Of a stretch of 64,000 bases of DNA, positions 8,766 through 21,580 are shown one piece after another. Made by a program: the position numbers and the translations under genes. Within the stretch, counting starts at the first letter, position 1, and every line of letters begins with the position of its first letter. The DNA is from Wuchereria bancrofti (Eukaryota > Nematoda > Chromadorea > Rhabditida > Onchocercidae): the NCBI GenBank assembly GCA_005281725.1, contig SSBO01000012.1, positions 523,651-587,650 of the forward strand, given 5' to 3'. The notes under the pieces are model-generated. The model was given only the letters and a program-made list of their open reading frames with translations, made no database searches and was not told the DNA's origin.

Positions 8766-11700
8766 ATGGCATCGATTGGTAATTTTTTGATAAAATGGTT
8801 ACTTTTGGTTGCTTTAATTGCAAGTGTATTAACAACATTTTATTTAACTTCTACTCAAAATGATCAGGTTGGTATTTTAAGAAGGAATTTCAACTTAATT
8901 TCATGAAGTTTTCATAAAGGACTTAATTTTTTTGTTGCTTTTACTATTATTTTAGCATTGATTTATCGTAAATTCAGGATACTGTTCGAAGATTTCACAT
9001 AGTGAGGCATCCAAAATTTAAAGCAGCAGATATGAAAAATGAATCAATGGTTGAAGGAATTGTTGCTGAAACGCACCATATGAAAAGTGAATCAGCTTCC
9101 GTTGCATCACATTTGTCCGAAGTATGTTTTTTTCCTTTTTTTTTTCATAATATAGAAATTTCCAACAAGTTTAAAAATATGAAGTAAACGTGCAATTTTT
9201 AACTTTGAAGTATGTAGATAAATCCGTGTCATTTTCAGAATAATGATGAATATTCGGTGCAAATATTCTATTATCCGTGGTATGGAAATCCAGAATTTGA
9301 TTATGGAAAGTATTATCATTGGAATCATCGTCTTCTTCCACACTGGGATCCGAATATTTCGAAGAAATATCCAACAGGTTGTTATGGTTTTCTTAGGTAT
9401 TTTAGGACTGCTATTTTGTCTTTATAAGATGCTTTAATTTTAATACTGCTTTTAATAAACTCTTATTCCATATATACAGCCATTTAATTAAGCACTTTTT
9501 GAATCTGCTATAAAAAATATATTGTCCTATCTTTCTCATTTTTTTGAAACGTAATAGTATGATGCTTCGTTGCCTAGTTCTACTAAAAGCAGTGTGTTAA
9601 AATTAATGTTGACAAATGGATAATTAAAGGATAAGATTTCATTTTAGGTTTTCATGACCCACCGTTGGATATTGGTTCCAGTTTTTATCCATTTTTGGGG
9701 CCGTATAGTAGTCGAGATCCAGCAGTAATTGAGCAGCACATGAAATGGATGTCATCAGCTGGTATAGATGTTGTTATTGTTTCATGGTTTCCTCCAAAAA
9801 TTTCCGATGAACAAGGTATTATTATTTATTGCTCTTTCGTTTGCTTGTTTGTTAAAAAATCTACGACTTCCAAATTTTTGACGTATTCTTCATCTAAATT
9901 GCAAACATTTAAAGAATTTTGAGAATTAAGAAAAACCGTTCCTATAAAGAATCGAAAAAATCATGGTAAAACTATAATTGTAGAATCTAGAAGCAGTGTG
10001 ATATCTTAAAAAGCTTTTGATCTTTTGATTTCCAAGAATTTCAAGCAAGCAACATTAAATTTTCATAGTTTCATTTTTCAGGCACTCTAGTTTTCTAATT
10101 TTAGTTAATTTTTCTTTCTTTCTAGGGCATCCATGGGATGATTTAATACCCATTTTGTTAGATGTTGTGGCAAAGTATCGCATGAAATTATCTTTTCATA
10201 TGGAACCATACAGACACAGAAGTGGTGAATCACTTCGTGCTGATATTAAATATATTATTGACAACTATGGTAATCATTCGGCTCTATATAAGATGAAAAG
10301 GCCAAAATCACGAAAATGTAAGTGAAATTATTTGTTGTAACCGACCGGTATTCCAGTATTTTGTTTTTATTTCATTATTTCGATATACTGTTTTAATTTA
10401 TTAGAAAAAGAATTTTGACAGTGTAATAATCTCTAGAGTTCTCAATTTGAATTTTGTTAGCATACACATCTAGAAAGTTCGAATTAGTATATGTCTTTAT
10501 TTCTTCATCCTACTTTCTGGATAACTTTTCTTATCAAAAGAACACTTGGAAATGTTCAAATTTTTAGCGACTAAAGATGAAAAAAACAATCGTAATGGTG
10601 ACGAGTGTTTGCCGTTATTGTACTTTTATGATTCGTACCTTGTACCTTTTGATGAATGGAAAAAGTTAACTGAACCGTCTGGGGAGTTCAGTGTACGAAA
10701 CAGCAAATACGATGTCCTTTTTATTGGCAAGTTTAGATACGATGTTTTTAATTGTTAAACTCATGTTTTATTTTTCTTCAACTTATAATCTTTCCGTCCG
10801 GAGTATAAGGGAATTTCTGGTTGTGGAACTTATATGTTAGTCTCAGAAATTAAACTTAATTACAAATGGTCATGTCAAATTTCAGGTCTCTTAGTTAAAT
10901 CAGAAGATAGGCATTCATTGTTGGCTGCTGGTTTTGATGGAATTTATACATATTTCACAGCTGAAGGCTTTTCTTATGGTTCTACCCCTTCATCTTGGCC
11001 TTCGTTGGGCGCCTTTTGTAGGTTTGTGTCAAATTTTCTTGAAATCAAATTACTTCCATAACTGATATCGATTGAAATTCTGATCACATTTTTTCAGTGT
11101 CAGTTATGAAAATAATTTAATGAATGATATGTGCATAGACTCTATTAAAAAAGGTAAAAAATACAGAAAGTAAATCCAACCTTGGAGACAGCAAACAAGA
11201 AGAGTGGATTTGAAACGAATGAGGGAAGTTTGACTCTAATTTCAATAGTACCAAGGTTGCGATTAATTCTTCTAAGTAATCATTGATGTTTCAGGAAAAA
11301 CGGCTTAATTTTTATACCTTCGGTGGGTCCTGGTTATGATGATTCTCGTGTGCGACCTTGGAATACGGCAAATTTTAGAGATCGAAAGAATGGCAAATAT
11401 TATGCGGATATGTTTGAAATGGCACACATTGCAAAGGTATGATGGAAATGTTTCAAAAATAATTGTTAACAAATTAATTTATTTTACAACTATAAATTGA
11501 TGGTTCAGTTGAAGATCATTACATATTACATAATTTAATCCTACCAAGTAATATTTTACTCACTTGATTGAGATAGCTTCTTAAACATTGTTATAGTAAA
11601 ATAACATATGGTATAAAAGGAGATATTCATGAAAATTGATAAATTTCGTCTTTGTCTGAACGACTCATTCACATATATTGCCAAAAATCATTAAATATTA

Positions 11701-12134
11701 ATTAATTGGTGAGCTACTAGCTTTTATCAAAATTTTTTTCTTTCCCTTTTTAATTAGATGTTAATTTGTAGAAACAATAATATATCTTTTCTGTCCACTT
11801 ACCTAATACATATTTCACCAAAGAGAATTATAAATCTAATTACCATCATCTAGAGGATAAATTAGAGCCATAAAATTAGCTTAAATTGATAGGAATAAAG
11901 AAAAATTGATATTTTAAGGCAAATATCATAGCAATAACATCATTCAATGAATGGCATGAAGGTACACAAATTGAACCAGCGATACCATTCACTGATAACA
12001 GCACGGGTTTTGTGTACAATACCTATGTTCAAGGACCGGAACAGTATCTCCACCAAACGCTTGATCTTATTAAGAAATATTTTACTCCAATGCACAGAAT
12101 TGCCCCTGAAAAAATTGTTAATATAGTTAAATAA
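8766..12134 (+). CDS. manea: Glycoprotein endo-alpha-1,2-mannosidase (GH99)
   Basis: Golgi enzyme that cleaves glucosylated mannose from N-glycans that escaped ER glucosidases. Nine exons: 8766-8867, 8978-9121, 9239-9377, 9648-9815, 10126-10317, 10568-10726, 10886-11021, 11295-11436, 11919-12134. The product has 465 residues (human MANEA 462). Residues ~8-28 are a hydrophobic type II signal anchor, followed by a stem and then the GH99 domain from ~88. Family landmarks are FYYPWYGNP, GPYSSRDP, SWFPP, YFYDSYL, AAGFDGIYTYF, PSVGPGYDDSRVRPWN and SFNEWHEGTQIEPA; in the last, E405 and E408 match the known catalytic glutamates. The exon 6 donor is GC (ATTG|GCAAGT); all others are GT. An acceptor-like TTTAG ends 2 bp before the ATG, suggesting SL trans-splicing. 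Confidence 0.95.
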
Positions 12135-15100
12135 TTATGGTTATGTTATTACTACATTTAGCGTTATGAATTTTTGTATAGCTTAATATTAGAATTTGAA
12201 AATATTACAAAGTTTTGTATTTCATTATTTGACTTAAAAGAGTGCAGTTGAATATCTTAAGAATTTAAAATTTTTTACACTGTTTTATAAGAAGTAGTAT
12301 GAAATAACAGCGAGCAAGTCAGAAATGAGACTCATGTAAATAATTTTATTGAAACTTTTGCATTAAAATCATTATCCATTACTAAATAATTTTATTTCCA
12401 AAATATTGGATTTTTAGTTTACTAAAATTATTCGATAGTTAAAACAATAATAGTTTGTTACATTATGCATCATTTTAATGCTTTCTTTGTCTTGTATGAC
12501 TTACTACTTATTATATATTTACTGTGAACATTCAGGACTATACGGGAATGATATTTAAAAATTGTAAATTAAAGCAATTTCTGTATTCAAGTTAAAAAAA
12601 GTGGTATGGAATATAGCCTACATTTTAACAATATATTTAGCTCATGAATTGTTTAGCATTTATACAATGCAGTATTGGTTCAATATATTCTAAAAGATTT
12701 AAAAAAAAATGTACATAGTAATATTCAATGTGAAATTAATAATGTTTAATTAAAAGCATTCATTACTTAATTTTATGTAACTATAAGAAAAATTGCCAAT
12801 AATATCAATATTAGTAATTTTTTTTTTTTTGACGTTTTATAACAATAATTTCGGTTTTTAGTTATATAATTTTATGTACATGTAGAATGTGCAAAATTAA
12901 TGCTTAGCGTGGGAAAAAAGATTTACTTTTAATAATATCAAATTTAAACTAAGTTTGAGTTCTCTTATTTGTTTTATATATATATATTTCTTTAACTTAA
13001 AAATTTGTTCTTTCTTGATTGGTTGCCATTTTTCATTTTTTCAAGTCGCATAATAAAGTTGGAATGATACATTTTTCTTGTTTCATTTTTCAAAATTTAT
13101 TCCATGATTACTTAAAAATCATATTAATGGATGATTATTGTTGATGTGAAAAAAAAAATATGTGAATCATTTGCTAATTATCCACTTTGCTTTTTTCACA
13201 TACATTAGATTAAACAAAATTTGATGTATAGAGAAAAGTAGGGCATACCATTTAGTACGAATGGTTTCATTGTTTCAAGTTGTAATGTAGTTTTGAAAAA
13301 GAAAAGTTCAAGGTTCAAACTTATCATTACTATATTATTTTTGAAGCAAAAAGTCATAGCTATTACCTACCTTTGAAATATTTGAGACTTATCTCTCATA
13401 TTTAAAACATGTGTGGTCGTATTAACATATTAACGGAGGAATATAATTTTTTTCTTCAAAATCGATAGCAAAAGTTTAAGAAGCAAGCATCTTTTGTCAG
13501 TGTTAAGATCAGAGTTTAGGTCATCGCTGTCGCTTTTTGATTTTGGAAGTTAGAAGGAAAGTTGGAGTGGTTGATCTTCAGTCTTAATAAAACAAAGCAA
13601 AAAAAAGGAAGGAAGAGAAATAATCTTTAATTAATTGATGAGTTGTAGAGAAGATAAGTAATGATTAGTTATAAAATAATTGAATGATGCATAATAGTAA
13701 TCACTGTATTTGCTTACAATTAGGAAATAAATTTTTTATTTTTTTGCTAAACATTGTTTCATTTATAATAACGTTCGATTAAATTGCAGATTTATTTAAT
13801 AAATTTATTTAATAATATAGATAATTTTTGAAACATGCTATTGATTAATTATATTTTGATCAATTGATACATATTTTGAACATATATATATATCAACCAT
13901 TTACCTGTAACATTATTTTATCAGTAAGTAAGTGAATCGATTACTTAAAGATAAGATATCAATCGATCTGATAGATTATTATATTTATGCATAACTCTTT
14001 ACATTTTATCAATTTTACCATTTTGAACAATCAGATATTGCTATCAGCAACGTAGCTGGTCTGACTGTTTATGGCACATTTTACTTCTCATCATTTTTTT
14101 TTTTTGTAATTTCTAAATTTAAATTCATACTACAATTTTTGTTTCGCATCGTAGCATTGTATTTTATAAAATAAAATGAATAAAAAAAAAGTGAAGTAAA
14201 AATTTTGTTAACAACTTTTGTTGTATATAAATAAGAAACTGAAATAATGTTGTTTTTTTTTTTGAACAAAAGTTTTAATCGCATAACAACGTTTTTATTT
14301 TATAATATATTTTAGAGTAATTATTGTTTAGTTAAGTTAAATTAATCATTGACTAATTAAATTATTTAAAACCTTTCTCTGCTATCACTAAATTTTGTAG
14401 AAAAAAAACTTATTTTATTAATAGCGGTGATTAATTATTTAGTTGATACTGTTGACATTATGAGATACATTCATTTTCAACTAGTTAAAACGAGTTTTTT
14501 TTTTTTAATTTCACACATTGATTATTTAATTGTATGAGAAACAATTTGCATGGAAGTTGGAATAATTATTCATTCGTTGAAAGTTTTCATATTTTAACGT
14601 TTTATTAACAAATTTTGTAATTTTCAAAGTTGCATACTTCAATGTTTTATTAAATTTTTGTAAAATATAACATTGATATGCAAACAAATTTATGCTGTTT
14701 AAAAATTGCATCTAAAAAATTTAGCGCCCTTTCAAATTAAAAGAAAAAAGGAAAAACTAAAACTTATCGAATTCGCAAATTCTGCCTTACGATTGCATTC
14801 TTTTTTGAAATTCAAAACAGAAAATTCTTCATCTAAAGTTTAAAAAAAAGTTCATTAAAGCTTCTTTTTAAATTTATCAATGTTTCGAGTTAATTCCTTT
14901 AATTGCTGAATGATTTTTTATTTATTTATTAGAAGGATTAATGATATCAATTATTATAAGTGACGGTAACTATTTTTTTAAAATAAATATAAATTATTCA
15001 ATTGAGTATGCGATAATTTTATGATTTCATAAAAAAGATTTCATTTTTTTAATAAGTATTGGAAGATAATTTATAATAATTAGCAATTTTCATCATAAAA

Positions 15101-17975
15101 AGTAGTATTCTGTTAGTAAAGTGATTTTTTCCTGTTTTAAACAATAAAAGACATTGACAAATTTGATGAGATTACTTTAAAAATAAATTTATCAAAATAA
15201 TAGATTAATTCATTTTTTAAGTATCGAATAAGTTCACAGTTGTATATATTTCAATTAAATATGCTTAAGCTTTTTATGTTAAATATTTCTTTATGCTTAT
15301 ATTTATTTATACTATTTTATTTAATTATATATGTTTATTTTTTCTCTATAACTGTATATTTTTTCTTTTTAAAAAAGATTTTTTTTCTCAAAATGTAAAT
15401 GTGAAATAATATTCGAGAAGAAATTATAAATTTATCAAAATTGTAGATTAATTTTTTTTTTCTTTTTTTGTAAGACAAAATTGAATGACAGAAGAATTGA
15501 TCGTTTGTAATTTACATTTATTGCTCTTAAATTATCATTTTTAGTATAATATTTGTATTCGAATCTTTCCTATTTTCTTTTTTTTTTTCATTGATTTTTT
15601 TATTTATTTGATATTTGTTATTTCTCACATTTTGTTCATATGTAAAAATATGTTTAAAAAAAGAGAATTAAACTGATGGATAGTTATCGTAATATTTTTT
15701 TAGTCTCATTACTTTAGAGTTTAATTTTTTTATTTGAAATTAAAGAAAAATTAAAATTAACAAAATGCTTCAGTAGTAATTTTGATTTTTTTACCATTTA
15801 TAAAATTTACGACAAATGAAATTTGTTCAATTTCAAAAGCTCCAACTTATTTAATATTCATTACTAAGCAATTGCTAATCAATAATTTATTCATTTTAAT
15901 TATAAATTTTAAAAAACCACTCATACTATTAACAAATTCTATTATCGTTATTCTATTTTAAACGTTAAAACTAATTGAAAAATAATTTTATTCATTCAAA
16001 CATAGCAAATATTTGTTTGCAAAAAAATTTTGACTTAATCTGCTTACTTATAACAATGTTACATGATGAATTTATGAAATAATTTATGCATATAGGAAAT
16101 TTTAAATGGATTAAGTATATTTGCAAAAATAAAAGAAAAAAGAAAAACAAACACACATTAAATATTTTTTAAACAATTATTTGATAAATGAAGTTAAAAA
16201 ATGAATTTTTTCACATTAAATTTGTAATTATTCACAAATTTTACATAATAAATTCATTTATAATTATCATTAAAAAAAATGCTATAATTATCATAAAATG
16301 ATAATTCTATCAATTATATAATTTTTAATATTTTTTTTAAAAAAAGAAGAGATTAAAACTACGGAAATTTATCATTTAATTGGGAAAGTGTATATGCGTG
16401 AATGTATGGTAAAGTATGAAAAAGTATTATCAAACGCAGATCAAAGATTACAAAGTATTGTTATTACTTCTAACTATTGCAATTGGCAATGTTTGTTATC
16501 AAAATCAATTACATTTCTCATTTATTACTTTTTTTTTCATATAATTTCAAAAATTTCTTATAACTTTATTTATTATCAATTTTAATTTTACTTTTAATAT
16601 CTTACTTTGTTATATAATTGTGAGTAATATAGTATTGGAATGAGGAATGAATAAATTATTAAATTTTGAAAAGTTCCAATGTTTAATTTTTAAAATTATA
16701 TTATATATGATATTAAATATGTATGATTAAAAAGATAAATTAAATCATTTTAATTTTGACTTTATTTTACTTTATTCTTTATTAGATTGATTTATTTTGA
16801 ATGATAAAATGTGTTTTTTCTTTGTTGTTCAAATAATTTCTTCAACTAAATTTAATTTTCAACTGTTTGCTTAAAATACAAAAATATAGGAATGTAATTT
16901 ATCTTTTAAAATGCTAAATTTTTCCAGTTTTAATGCAGCATTGAAATTATTACTGATATTCGTTTTTTTTCGGCAATTTTTTTTTCCTTTTTTTTTTGTT
17001 TTGATAAAAAATAATTCGAAAATCTTTGGTTTTTTTTGCATAAAAATGAAGAACAAAACAAAAGAAATCCGTCATGTTTTATTTCTAAATCATTTAAAAA
17101 ATTAGTGTCAACAAGATAGTAAGACTCGATTATTTAATTTAAAACATTTGAAATGACATAAATGGGATCAAATATGTTTCATTTGTGAGCTTCGTAAAAT
17201 AATATAACGCTTACAAAAATGTACGCTTATGTCTCGTATCGTCGGGTTTGCTGTGATTTTTGATGGTTGAGCTTTGACGAAGGCCGATGAATGGTGTAAA
17301 TGCGTGCACACGCAAACGCACGCACACACAAACACACGCATGCATGCACAGACATACACAAACACATGCATACATATCTTTTGATATTATTTCAAATTTA
17401 TTCCTTTTCTGTACATTATTATTGCAAATTTAATGTGAAATTTTACTGTATGAATAAGGCAAAACAATTTTTGATAGTATTATTGATTAAATTAGCTTTT
17501 TTATTAGTGATGGAAACAAAGTTAATTATTTTATTCAATAATTGTTAATTTAATTGTTAATTTCAATTGCATGTTATTTTCTTGACAAGTGTTTATTGCT
17601 TGTTTTAATTGAAACTTTTTACTAAAATGAATGGACGAAAATATGGCTAATATATCAACTATGCTATTTAAAAAGATTGGATAATGTTTAAATAGATGAA
17701 TTAATTGTATTGATTGAACAGATTAATGGTGAGTGTAAAAGTTCATTCATTTTGTTTTCTCATCTCTTTTCTAGTCCTTGATATTATACTTCGCATTGTC
17801 AATATCTGACCAATCTATTAAAAGCAAATGATACCTCTCATATAGCTTTTTCTAATTTCATTTATAAACATTGAAAATATATGCAAGAATTAAGAACAAA
17901 ATTTACTTTGTAAAATTAAGTCGAATAGATAGTTTGACTGATGATTTGTACGCAGTATAAATTTGGGGATTATTA
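12135..17975. other. Intergenic DNA between mannosidase and zinc transporter
   Basis: Very A+T-rich. I see no gene, RNA gene or transposon; open frames here are short and lack splice or codon support. A CA-type microsatellite with CACACG/CATGCA units lies at 17305-17375. Confidence 0.6.
17305..17375. repeat. CA-rich microsatellite
   Basis: Imperfect alternating purine-pyrimidine run (GCACACGCAAACGCACGC, then CACACAAACACACGCATG and similar). Confidence 0.8.
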
Positions 17976-20900
17976 ATGTTTAAAGAGATGTCTTTGCCGT
18001 TTGGTGAAGAAAATGGAAATGTTGATGGATCAGGACAGCGAAATGGTATATTGGTACCTGCTAGGAAGTGTAGTGGTAATGGTAAGTTCATGATAGAACA
18101 TTATCACTGATTTACAAGTAGTACAAAATATATATATGTATATACAAAAATATGTTATCCTTGTAGTGGAGCATTCTAGAAGTAGTTTATTTTAGTAGTT
18201 GAAAAAGGTTTAGAAAAAATCATTTTTTTTTTTTTTGACTGTAGGTTTTTTAAAATTATGCACTATTTAAGATACACATAGTTAAATCAAATTATCATAA
18301 TACACTATGCATTTAGCACATCGTATATCAAGCATTATTCCATAAAAATTCATCTGCCTACCATTTTATTGTTTATTTCAATCTCTCCGCTAATTAAACT
18401 ATCAATTGTTATGGTATTTGAATGATATTTGTCATTGAAATGAAAACACTATGTTTAGGATTAGTTCATCGATTTTCTTTGTTTTTTGTATTTTGTTTTT
18501 TTTTTTTTTTTTTTTGGAAGATTATTTTAGTATTTTTCAGGAACAATGACACAAAAATTGATGCGAGAAGAAAGTACCGGTAGTGTGGATAGGGAACGAA
18601 CAAGCGGTACTTCATCCAGTGATCATCATAGTCGGCTACGATTATCCCGTAGTACTCGACTTGTTATTATGCTAACAATGACATTCGCATTTTTTGCTGT
18701 TGAACTAGCATTTGGATATTTATCACATTCAATGGCACTTGTCGCAGATTCATTTCACATGCTTAGTGATGTTATGGCATTGGCTATCGCTTTTGCATGC
18801 TTAAGAGTAATCTTTTAATATTTTCCATATTTAGAGTGAAATATAACAGTTTTATAAGATTTCGAATCCATTATTGATTATTTCCAAGTAATCGGTTATG
18901 TTTAATTTGCTTTATTTTATAGATTGCAGCCCGTTCATCCAAGAAAAATACTTTTGGTTGGGTGCGTGCTGAAGTACTTGGTGCTCTGATCAATGGTGTA
19001 TTTTTACTTGCCTTATGTTTTTCAATATTAATCGAATCACTTACTCGACTTATTGAGCCACAAGCAATCAAACAACCGATCAGTGTACTTGTTGTTGGTG
19101 TTATTGGGTTATTTATCAATCTGATTGGAATGTTTATGTTCCATAGTAAGTTAATTTTGACAGTTATTTTCTTATTAATAATCGTGATACTCTGGTAGCC
19201 AAATTAATTTCATTTCTGCTTTGCAATTTCCTTATATAAAGGTTTTTTTCTTGTAAATTATATTCTTTAATAAAAAGATATTCTTTAATAAAAAGATGCC
19301 TTTTGTAGGTCATGCTCACGACCATGGTGAAAGTGGCAAAGATGCTCAAGCGCAGCCGCAAGTAGGTCGGCGACAAACTCATGTAACTATTGATGGTAAC
19401 GAAAGTCAACATTTAATGTCTTCCCATCAGGTCTCACTTTTTTCAATAGCATTTTGTATAAGCAATTGTCATTATTGTGTTTGGTTGCATTATCCGGAAT
19501 GAAATTATTCTGAATAACAATATGAGCTTCAAAAGCTTCATATTTCTGGTAATAAATTACTCATAAAACAGCATAATTTGTATATCATTTTTGTGCTGGA
19601 TGAAAAAACTAGGTACAAATTGCAAAATGATTTTCTAAATTCAAACAATCCAAACAGAAAGAACAGATTGCTTCAGTATTTAGTATAATTAAATACCTTC
19701 ACCCACAAACCCACATGGTGATTGAGTAATGTTGAAGCTTTAGAAGTGTGGAGTGTATTTCGAATTCTTAGTAATCCCAGTGTGCTTCAAACAGAAAAAA
19801 GAAAGCTATTTGTTCGGCATGTGAGAATATAGTATTTTATAAAAACAATACACAGAAATGACTATATGTCTTTTTTTAAGATAATTTAGCATAGGAGAAT
19901 ATTTTAGAAATACTGTATTTTAATATGAAATAAGAAGCAGAAGTGGCTATTTCAGGAGGCAGCAATGGCTATTGCAAATCTTCAAGAAGTTCATCCAGAT
20001 AATTCTGATCTTATAGCACAGAGCCATATGAAAATCGATAAAAGTAAAGAAAAAAAGAAAAAAAGTAAGTGATATTTTGTTTATTGTGATAGGAAAACAA
20101 TCTTCTGAGTAGCTATTTTCTAAACAATGCAACATTCTCCGGCATTGTTAGCAATGTTCCTTAGAATTATGATAGTTATTTTTTATTATGATTTTAAACT
20201 TATTCATATTTATAGGATTATCGAAGCAATTAAATATGCACGGCGTTTTTCTTCATGTATTGAGCGATGCAATTGGTTCAGTTATTGTTATCGTTACGGC
20301 TCTTGTTTGTTGGCTTGTTCCTGATCAAGAAGCTCTCAAATTATACTTGGATCCTACTTTGAGGTTTTACGTTTGTTCATTACTTTTTCTATTTTGACTT
20401 GTAATTCGTCACATCTAGCATTGTAAATTGCTCTCAAACGCCATTTTACAATGTGGATGTGTTCGTAAAATGTCTTGCATATTAGCATCCTGAATTGTTA
20501 AAGTTTAGGGCGAGGAATTTTTAGATTGTTTGATGCTCATGTATTTCAAGAAGTTTTAGCAGAATCTTTATTTATTTTTTTATAGTCTGGCTATGGTTGC
20601 TTTGATGATTGCATCAACATTTCCGCTTGTACGTGAGACGGCTCTAATTCTGATGCAGACTACTCCTGGTTTCATTGAAGTTGAAGAAATCAAAAAAGAA
20701 TTGCTCAAAGTTGGTTTTGCAAGTAATCTAACTACTATAAGTGTAATTTAATTTGAGACAGTCAATGATTCTTTTTGTATATTTTCAATTATTAAATTTC
20801 AAAATGAAAAAAAAAAAACCCATCCAGAATTGATCATTGATGAGTGTACAGTTCTATACGTATTATAATCTTTTTGCACCAGCTTCACCAAATAATCAGG

Positions 20901-21580
20901 GAAGCTATTTTTCTTTGTTAACTTTTTTTTTATTTATCAAGATTACATATTTTGGTAGATATACTGTTGTTCTTTGAAATTTAGATTAAAGGAATAGAAG
21001 CGGTACATGAATTCCACGTTTGGCGATTAGTGGGTGAACGAATTATTGCTACAGTCCACATCAAATTCGCCGATCTTAAAGCATATTTGGCAGCTGCTGA
21101 TGAAATTCGTACATTATTTCATAATAATTGCATTCACAGTACTACTATACAACCTGAATTCTCAGAGGTATACATCTATCTTTTTTTAAATAAGTAAACA
21201 TTTTAGAAAAAAACAATCATTCAATATATTTTTTCTCTATTTTACAAAAAATGTTGAAAATTTGAATCCTCATATACTATGATGCTTTTGTATCATGTAT
21301 TCTTATGCGGTTCCCTTCAAATATTTACTTTATTATATACTTTTCTTATAGATTTTTGATTGAAATGAAGAAAAGATGAAATCTTTGTGAATCTAACTGT
21401 ATTGTTTATGGATCTGTATACATTACTGTTTAGATGGCAAGCGCTTTGGGAAGAAATGGCACTAATTGCGCATTAGCTTGTCCGCCGGAGAACTGTAGAA
21501 GAAATAATGTAACGTGCTGCAAAAGAACTCTAGAAGGCAATTATCTTTCTTCGAATCATGAATCAGCCGTATGTTTTTAA
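17976..21580 (+). CDS. Zinc transporter of the CDF/SLC30 family, ZnT1-like
   Basis: Zn2+/H+ antiporter moving zinc out of the cytosol. Nine exons: 17976-18081, 18541-18806, 18923-19145, 19309-19430, 19956-20064, 20216-20363, 20586-20709, 20985-21167, 21434-21580; 475 residues. TM2 carries HMLSD (H108, D112) and TM5 carries HVLSD (H289, D293), the paired HxxxD zinc sites of the family. A short His-containing loop (SHAHDHGE) leads into a long hydrophilic loop ending in KSKEKKKK between TM4 and TM5. The cytosolic C-terminal domain contains VHEFHVW and IIATVHI. The tail is Cys-rich (NCALACPPENC, TCCK), as in ZnT1, which makes C. elegans cdf-1 the likely functional counterpart. A second in-frame ATG at 17988 is an alternative start; an acceptor-like CGCAG lies about 20 bp upstream of the first. 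Confidence 0.93.

Noticed and set aside
11097..11155. Possible extra mannosidase exon after TTTTTTCAG
   Set aside because: In the phase required by exon 7 it reaches a stop within eight codons; exon 8 at 11295 continues the GH99 sequence directly.
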